This document shows, piece by piece, positions 38,822-41,980 of a DNA stretch of 41,980 nt (the stretch's first letter is position 1; each line of letters opens with the position of its first letter). The notes beneath the pieces are model-generated. The model was not told the origin of the DNA. It saw nothing but the letters and a program-made list of their open reading frames with translations, and ran no database searches. The translations under genes were made by a program, and so were the position numbers. This DNA comes from a virus. The stretch spans positions 1 through 41,980 of IMG/VR virus record IMGVR_UViG_3300029624_000204; one strand, written 5' to 3'.

Positions 38822-38958
38822 ACCGCCTCCCTTTACCGCCGCAGCGCCGCGGCGTTTCCTACAAAATTGAGAACGTCTTATTCAAAGTTTGGGGCCGGGC
38901 TCTTATTGGCGCTGTTCTCTGCCTCGCACTGGCAGTCTTGAGCCACTACCGACACTGA
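38818..38958 (+). CDS. 46-aa single-TM protein
   Basis: Starts ATG overlapping the previous stop (ATGA), so translationally coupled. Basic, Pro-rich N-terminus (MNRLPLPPQRRGVSYKIEN) and one TM (about 26-42, ALIGAVLCLALAVLS). Unknown function. Confidence 0.55.
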   Translation: MNRLPLPPQRRGVSYKIENVLFKVWGRALIGAVLCLALAVLSHYRH

Positions 38959-38997
38959 CCGAATTGCAGCGGGTGTTTCCTCCCTGCTGCAGTCCCT

Positions 38998-39030
38998 CCC
39001 CCGGCTGGATAATGCGGCGCCAGCCGGGGG
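38998..39030 (+). other. strong 11-bp hairpin in the early leader
   Basis: CCCCCGGCTGG (38998-39008) pairs perfectly with CCAGCCGGGGG (39020-39030) around an 11-nt loop. There is no U-tract. It lies 47 nt before the terminator at 39077. The pair of stem-loops recalls processive-antitermination RNA elements (HK022 put), but there is no sequence match to support that. Confidence 0.5.
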
Positions 39031-39076
39031 CAACGAAAAGCCCGATACAGGGCACTGACCATCCTCCCCACTAACT

Positions 39077-39100
39077 GGCCGGATCTTCCGGCCCCTTTTT
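39077..39100 (+). terminator. rho-independent terminator before recE
   Basis: Stem GGCCGGA/TCCGGCC (39077-39083 with 39087-39093), 3-nt loop, then CCTTTTT. It lies in the early operon between the 46-aa and 58-aa genes, so recombination genes need read-through or antitermination, as with lambda tL1. Confidence 0.8.
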
Positions 39101-39145
39101 CAAACTGCCTCTGGCGGTTTCAACAAGGCGACTCCGGAGTTCCCC

Positions 39146-39322
39146 ATGGATTTCAATATGGTCTTGACGACAGACGACGGCGAGCAGCGCCGCTTCCAAT
39201 GCGCCAACGGCTTTGTGTCCCGTGTCGTGGCGGCTGTGTTCGCCGAGAACCGGGCCGACGCTGAACGGGTCTGCAAGATCCTGAATGAGTATGCGCAGCG
39301 CTGCGAGCGGTCCAATGATTGA
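39146..39322 (+). CDS. 58-aa early protein
   Basis: MDFNMVLTTDDGEQRRFQCA..., with a helical second half (VVAAVFAENRADAERVCKILNEYAQRC). GGAG lies 6 nt upstream. It overlaps the exonuclease start by 8 nt. Small proteins in this position sometimes modulate RecE/RecT, but no family recognised. Confidence 0.6.
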   Translation: MDFNMVLTTDDGEQRRFQCANGFVSRVVAAVFAENRADAERVCKILNEYAQRCERSND

Positions 39323-40271
39323 AGCGATCCAGTGGGATGGCTCAACAATCACCGAGCCCGGCGTCTATACCGGCATCGATCTGGTCGACTATCACGGCAA
39401 GCTGGATCTGCTGGATGCACCGAGCGTTTCCAAGTCGTCCCTGAAGCATCTGTTTCCAGCCCTTGGCGGCAGTCCGAAGCAATTCTGGCATCTATGGAAA
39501 CACAATCCGAACCACATCACGCTCAAGCCCACAAAGGCGCTCAATATGGGCCGGGCCGTTCATTCGCTCATGCTCAATGACGAGGTCTTTGCCGAGAACT
39601 TTTCAGTTCAGCCGGAGACCTATGAGGACATCAAGACCGGTGCGGAAAAGCCGTGGAGCAACAACGCCAAGTTTTGCAAGGCATGGACCGAGGCACAGGA
39701 GGCGGCCGGAAAAGCCGTTGTCACCCTTGAGCAGATCGAAAAGATCAAACGGATGGCGGAAGATGCCTCCCGCGATCCCATGGTGCAGCAAGGCATTCTG
39801 AACGGCTCTGTTGAGCGCTCGATGTTCTTCAAGGATGCAAAGACCGGTCTTTGGTTCAAGTCCCGCCCGGACAACGTGGCGATAGACGGCTTTTACGCCG
39901 ACCTCAAAACAACCTCTTCCATGGATGAGCGGTTCATCCGCCGTCAGATCAAGGACAATGGCTACTTCGTTCAGGGCGGCGGCGTAAGGCGCGCGGCCCG
40001 GGAGCTTGGCCTGCCCTTCGACAGCTTCTGGAATGTCTACGTCTCCACCGGCGACACACCGGACACGCAGTCCGTCGAACTTGCCCCAGAAGATCTGGAG
40101 CTTGGCGAAGCTGTCATTCGCAAGGGCCTCGACACGATTGCCGAGTGCATGGCGTCCGGCTTCTGGCCGGGAGCCCGCCCCTATGAGGCCCGGCCCGTCC
40201 GCATTGGCGATTGGGACCGCGAGGCCATTGAGCAAGACCTTCAAACCCCGCAACTGGAGCAAGCCGCATGA
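39315..40271 (+). CDS. RecE-like exonuclease (PDDEXK, exodeoxyribonuclease VIII type)
   Basis: A 318-aa protein with the conserved MGRAVHSLML (H83), WFKSRPDNVAIDGFYADLKTT (D186, D196, K198) of the PDDEXK nucleases in the DUF3799/RecE group, and a Tyr/Gln-containing YFVQGGGV helix. It is about the size of the RecE catalytic domain. Function: 5'-to-3' resection of dsDNA ends, making 3' single strands for RecT. The ATG at 39315 is used. The stop overlaps recT (ATGA). Confidence 0.88.
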   Translation: MIEAIQWDGSTITEPGVYTGIDLVDYHGKLDLLDAPSVSKSSLKHLFPALGGSPKQFWHLWKHNPNHITLKPTKALNMGRAVHSLMLNDEVFAENFSVQPETYEDIKTGAEKPWSNNAKFCKAWTEAQEAAGKAVVTLEQIEKIKRMAEDASRDPMVQQGILNGSVERSMFFKDAKTGLWFKSRPDNVAIDGFYADLKTTSSMDERFIRRQIKDNGYFVQGGGVRRAARELGLPFDSFWNVYVSTGDTPDTQSVELAPEDLELGEAVIRKGLDTIAECMASGFWPGARPYEARPVRIGDWDREAIEQDLQTPQLEQAA

Positions 40272-41014
40272 GCCAGACTTCACAGCTACAGCAATACAGC
40301 ACATCCGCCGCACAGGTTGGCATTGCGTCCGACCAGGGCGCAAAGATCGCCCCGCAGAACCTTTCCGAGGTTGTCCGGTTCGCCGAGGTCATGTGCCGGG
40401 CTGATATCGCCCTGCCGAAGCATCTTCGCGGCAATGCCGGTGCCTGCATGGCGGTCGCCCTTCAGGCCATGGAGTGGGACATGTCGCCCTTTGCGGTCGC
40501 CTCCAAGTCCTATGCGGTAAACGGACAGATTGCATATGAGGCTCAGCTCATCGCCGCCGTGGTCAACACCCGGTCGGGCATTCAGGGCCGCTTGCGCTAT
40601 GCCTTCGAAGGTGAAGGCAACAAGCTCACCTGTACCGTGTCCGGAACACTGGACGGGGAAGAGTACAGCTATCATTCGCCCCCGGTCGGCGCGATCACCA
40701 TCAAGAACTCACCCCTGTGGAAGACAGACCCACACCAGCAGCTTGGCTACTACTCCGCCCGGGCATGGGCGCGCAGATACACCCCCGAGGTTCTGCTTGG
40801 CGTCTATGACCGGGAAGAGGTTCAGAGCTTTCAGGGGGCTGATAACGCGCTGGATGTCACCCCAAGCGGTGCGGAGCGCCTCGCAGCGAAGCGCGCCGAG
40901 CTGGCTGAGCAGCAACAGCCGACCGAGCCCGAGGAAGGCTTCAATCTGGATTTGGTGGAATGGGTCGCCTCAGAAGCAGCGAAGGACAACGAGAGCCCGG
41001 AGAACAAATCATGA
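40268..41014 (+). CDS. recT: RecT single-strand annealing protein
   Basis: A 248-aa RecT-family protein: LPKHLRGNAGACMAVALQAMEWDMSPFAVASKSYAVNGQIAYEAQLIAAVV (about 45-95), and PHQQLGYYSARAWARRYTPEVLLGVYDREE (about 155-185), followed by an acidic, variable tail. It anneals homologous strands in phage recombination and replication. Start overlaps the exonuclease stop by 4 nt. Reliably a RecE/RecT pair. Confidence 0.92.
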   Translation: MSQTSQLQQYSTSAAQVGIASDQGAKIAPQNLSEVVRFAEVMCRADIALPKHLRGNAGACMAVALQAMEWDMSPFAVASKSYAVNGQIAYEAQLIAAVVNTRSGIQGRLRYAFEGEGNKLTCTVSGTLDGEEYSYHSPPVGAITIKNSPLWKTDPHQQLGYYSARAWARRYTPEVLLGVYDREEVQSFQGADNALDVTPSGAERLAAKRAELAEQQQPTEPEEGFNLDLVEWVASEAAKDNESPENKS

Positions 41015-41193
41015 ATCGCAACATCGTTCTGTGCCCTGGCACCAAGCGCTCCCGGCCCATCGTGATCAAGACCGAGACAAGAACGGCGCTTGACCACCGC
41101 TGCAAAAAGGCCTCGTGGAAGAACCGTCAAGGCGGACAGCAAGTCAAAATCACCCTGCCCCGCATCGATGCATTGAAGAGAAAGCAAGGCTGA
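41011..41193 (+). CDS. small basic early protein
   Basis: A 60-aa, strongly basic protein (MNRNIVLCPGTKRSRPIVIK..., C-terminal KITLPRIDALKRKQG), probably nucleic-acid binding. Coupled at both ends: ATGA with recT, TGATG with the HNH-like gene. GGAG 8 nt upstream. Confidence 0.65.
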   Translation: MNRNIVLCPGTKRSRPIVIKTETRTALDHRCKKASWKNRQGGQQVKITLPRIDALKRKQG

Positions 41194-41609
41194 TGGCGTT
41201 CCAGTTCATCAATCCCCACGCACAGACAGCGTTCACGCTGGACCCGAGCGGCAAAGCCCACAAGCGGATCAAAGATGAAGCGCATCTGGCTTTCATCCGG
41301 CAACTGCCAAGCCTGATATCGGGCATTGAGGGCTGTGAGGCCTGTCATGTCCGCTACGGCGATCCGCGCCACCGCAAGCCGAGAACAGGCAAAGGGGTGA
41401 AGCCGGATGATGCCTGGACAGTTCCCCTGTCACCGGACGAACACCGCAGCCAGCATGCGACCAATGAGCAAGCCTTCTGGAACGCCTTCGGTATCGATCC
41501 GCTTGAGGTCGCCGTCCAGCTCTACGCCGTGTCGGGAGACATTGAGGCGGGGCGTGAAATCATTCGGAAGGCGCGCGCCAGCACCAACATCGTCGAGGTG
41601 CACGCATGA
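41193..41609 (+). CDS. DUF968/HNH-like nuclease
   Basis: A 138-aa protein with the CEACHVRYGDPRHRKP motif (C48, C51, H52) and PDEHRSQHATNEQAFWNAFGIDP (H84, H88), typical of the DUF968/HNH-type proteins next to RecET in phages, sometimes in place of RusA-like resolvases. The usual second Cys before the His pair is not seen (LSPDEH). Possible Holliday-junction or structure-specific nuclease. Confidence 0.75.
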   Translation: MAFQFINPHAQTAFTLDPSGKAHKRIKDEAHLAFIRQLPSLISGIEGCEACHVRYGDPRHRKPRTGKGVKPDDAWTVPLSPDEHRSQHATNEQAFWNAFGIDPLEVAVQLYAVSGDIEAGREIIRKARASTNIVEVHA

Positions 41610-41980
41610 CGGCGGTCTTGAAGTTTGATGCAATCGAAAAGGCATTGACCGGCAAAGCCCTCAATGATGCTGACCTCGAAGCCTTGCAGGGATGCTTGAA
41701 GGACTACCGCACCCGCATTCGGCTCGGCAACGGCTTCCATGTCACCTATGACGACCTCCTGCTCGCCTTCAAGATCATCTATGACGACATAGACTTCATG
41801 ACCGCACGGCGCAGAGAACACGCGATCAAGCTTTTGATCCGGACCGGAGCGCGTGGTTACCGGCACGATGAAACTCACGTCTCTGCCAAGCACCCAACAA
41901 TCACGGACAGGTCCGCAGACGGCTACCGCGTGCCTGTCACCGACAACGAAAAAACAGATGCAATGCAGGAAGCTTGTTGA
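41606..41980 (+). CDS. hypothetical early protein
   Basis: A complete 124-aa protein whose TGA is the last codon of the window. Helical N-terminus (FDAIEKALTGKALNDADLEALQGCLKDYRTRIRLGNGFH), DDLLLAFKIIYDD and a basic RRREHAIKLLI stretch. It overlaps the HNH-like stop (ATGA-type). Not recognised; the operon probably continues beyond the window. Confidence 0.6.
   Translation: MTAVLKFDAIEKALTGKALNDADLEALQGCLKDYRTRIRLGNGFHVTYDDLLLAFKIIYDDIDFMTARRREHAIKLLIRTGARGYRHDETHVSAKHPTITDRSADGYRVPVTDNEKTDAMQEAC

Noticed and set aside
1-41980. CRISPR arrays, tRNA genes, insertion sequences
   Set aside because: No regularly spaced repeats, cloverleaf-type sequence or transposase-like protein was noticed on either strand.

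Overview
The window is most of a temperate, T7-like (podovirus-type) prophage in an alphaproteobacterium, probably a marine one. The marine/Roseibium-Labrenzia-like placement is inference from gene style and from a large PAP2 phosphatase; no taxonomic marker is present. No integrase, att site, tRNA or rRNA gene was found, so the prophage ends lie outside. Both edges fall exactly on stop codons.

Layout. (1) 1-2.8 kb, minus strand: an accessory operon downstream of lysis, encoding two membrane proteins, an ImmA/IrrE-type Zn protease and a Beta-family protein (PF14350-like). It has its own promoter-like sequence abutting a perfect alphaproteobacterial LexA box (GAAC-N7-GAAC, 2771-2785). (2) 2.8-4.4 kb, minus: lysis cassette of TTG-start holin, SAR-type GH24 endolysin, overlapping Rz/Rz1 and a small membrane protein. 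(3) 4.4-25.8 kb, minus: the late morphogenesis operon. Read in transcription order it holds a zinc-ribbon protein, TerS, TerL, gp13-like protein, portal, Bbp19-like protein, scaffold, capsid, gp11-like adaptor, gp12-like nozzle with a discoidin insert, gp14-like core protein, a virion lysozyme, a 1576-aa ejection protein carrying a toxin-like nuclease domain, a collagen-like fibre with two chitin-binding-type modules, and a fibre accessory protein. Rho-independent terminator hairpins at about 20.37, 18.15 and 4.37 kb divide it. (4) 25.8-30.9 kb: an AT-rich accessory island of mixed strands with small membrane proteins, a secreted protein and an exported thermonuclease. (5) 30.9-33.6 kb, minus: early replication operon (CII-like regulator, DUF1376 initiator-like protein). 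(6) 33.7-38.5 kb: a lambda-like immunity region. An S24 (CI/LexA-type) repressor gene lies between two operator blocks, each with two copies of ACAT-N5-ATGT. Between the repressor and the second block, where lambda keeps rexAB, sits a cargo cassette with a PAP2 acid phosphatase and a VOC protein; the phosphatase is bracketed by a 76-bp direct repeat (74/76 identical). (7) 38.5-42 kb, plus: early recombination operon with RecE-like exonuclease, RecT and a DUF968/HNH-like nuclease, preceded by an in-operon terminator.

How it works together. The repressor probably silences both early promoters; RecA-dependent self-cleavage would fire replication leftward and RecET rightward. A DUF6362-like HTH protein (27.5 kb) is a candidate late regulator. 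Internal terminators before recE and inside the late operon suggest antitermination or graded expression. The LexA box suggests that the ImmA/Beta operon answers to host SOS independently of the phage repressor. The best candidates for something new are that SOS-linked membrane/protease/Beta operon, the rex-position PAP2/VOC insertion, and the nuclease domain buried in the ejection protein.
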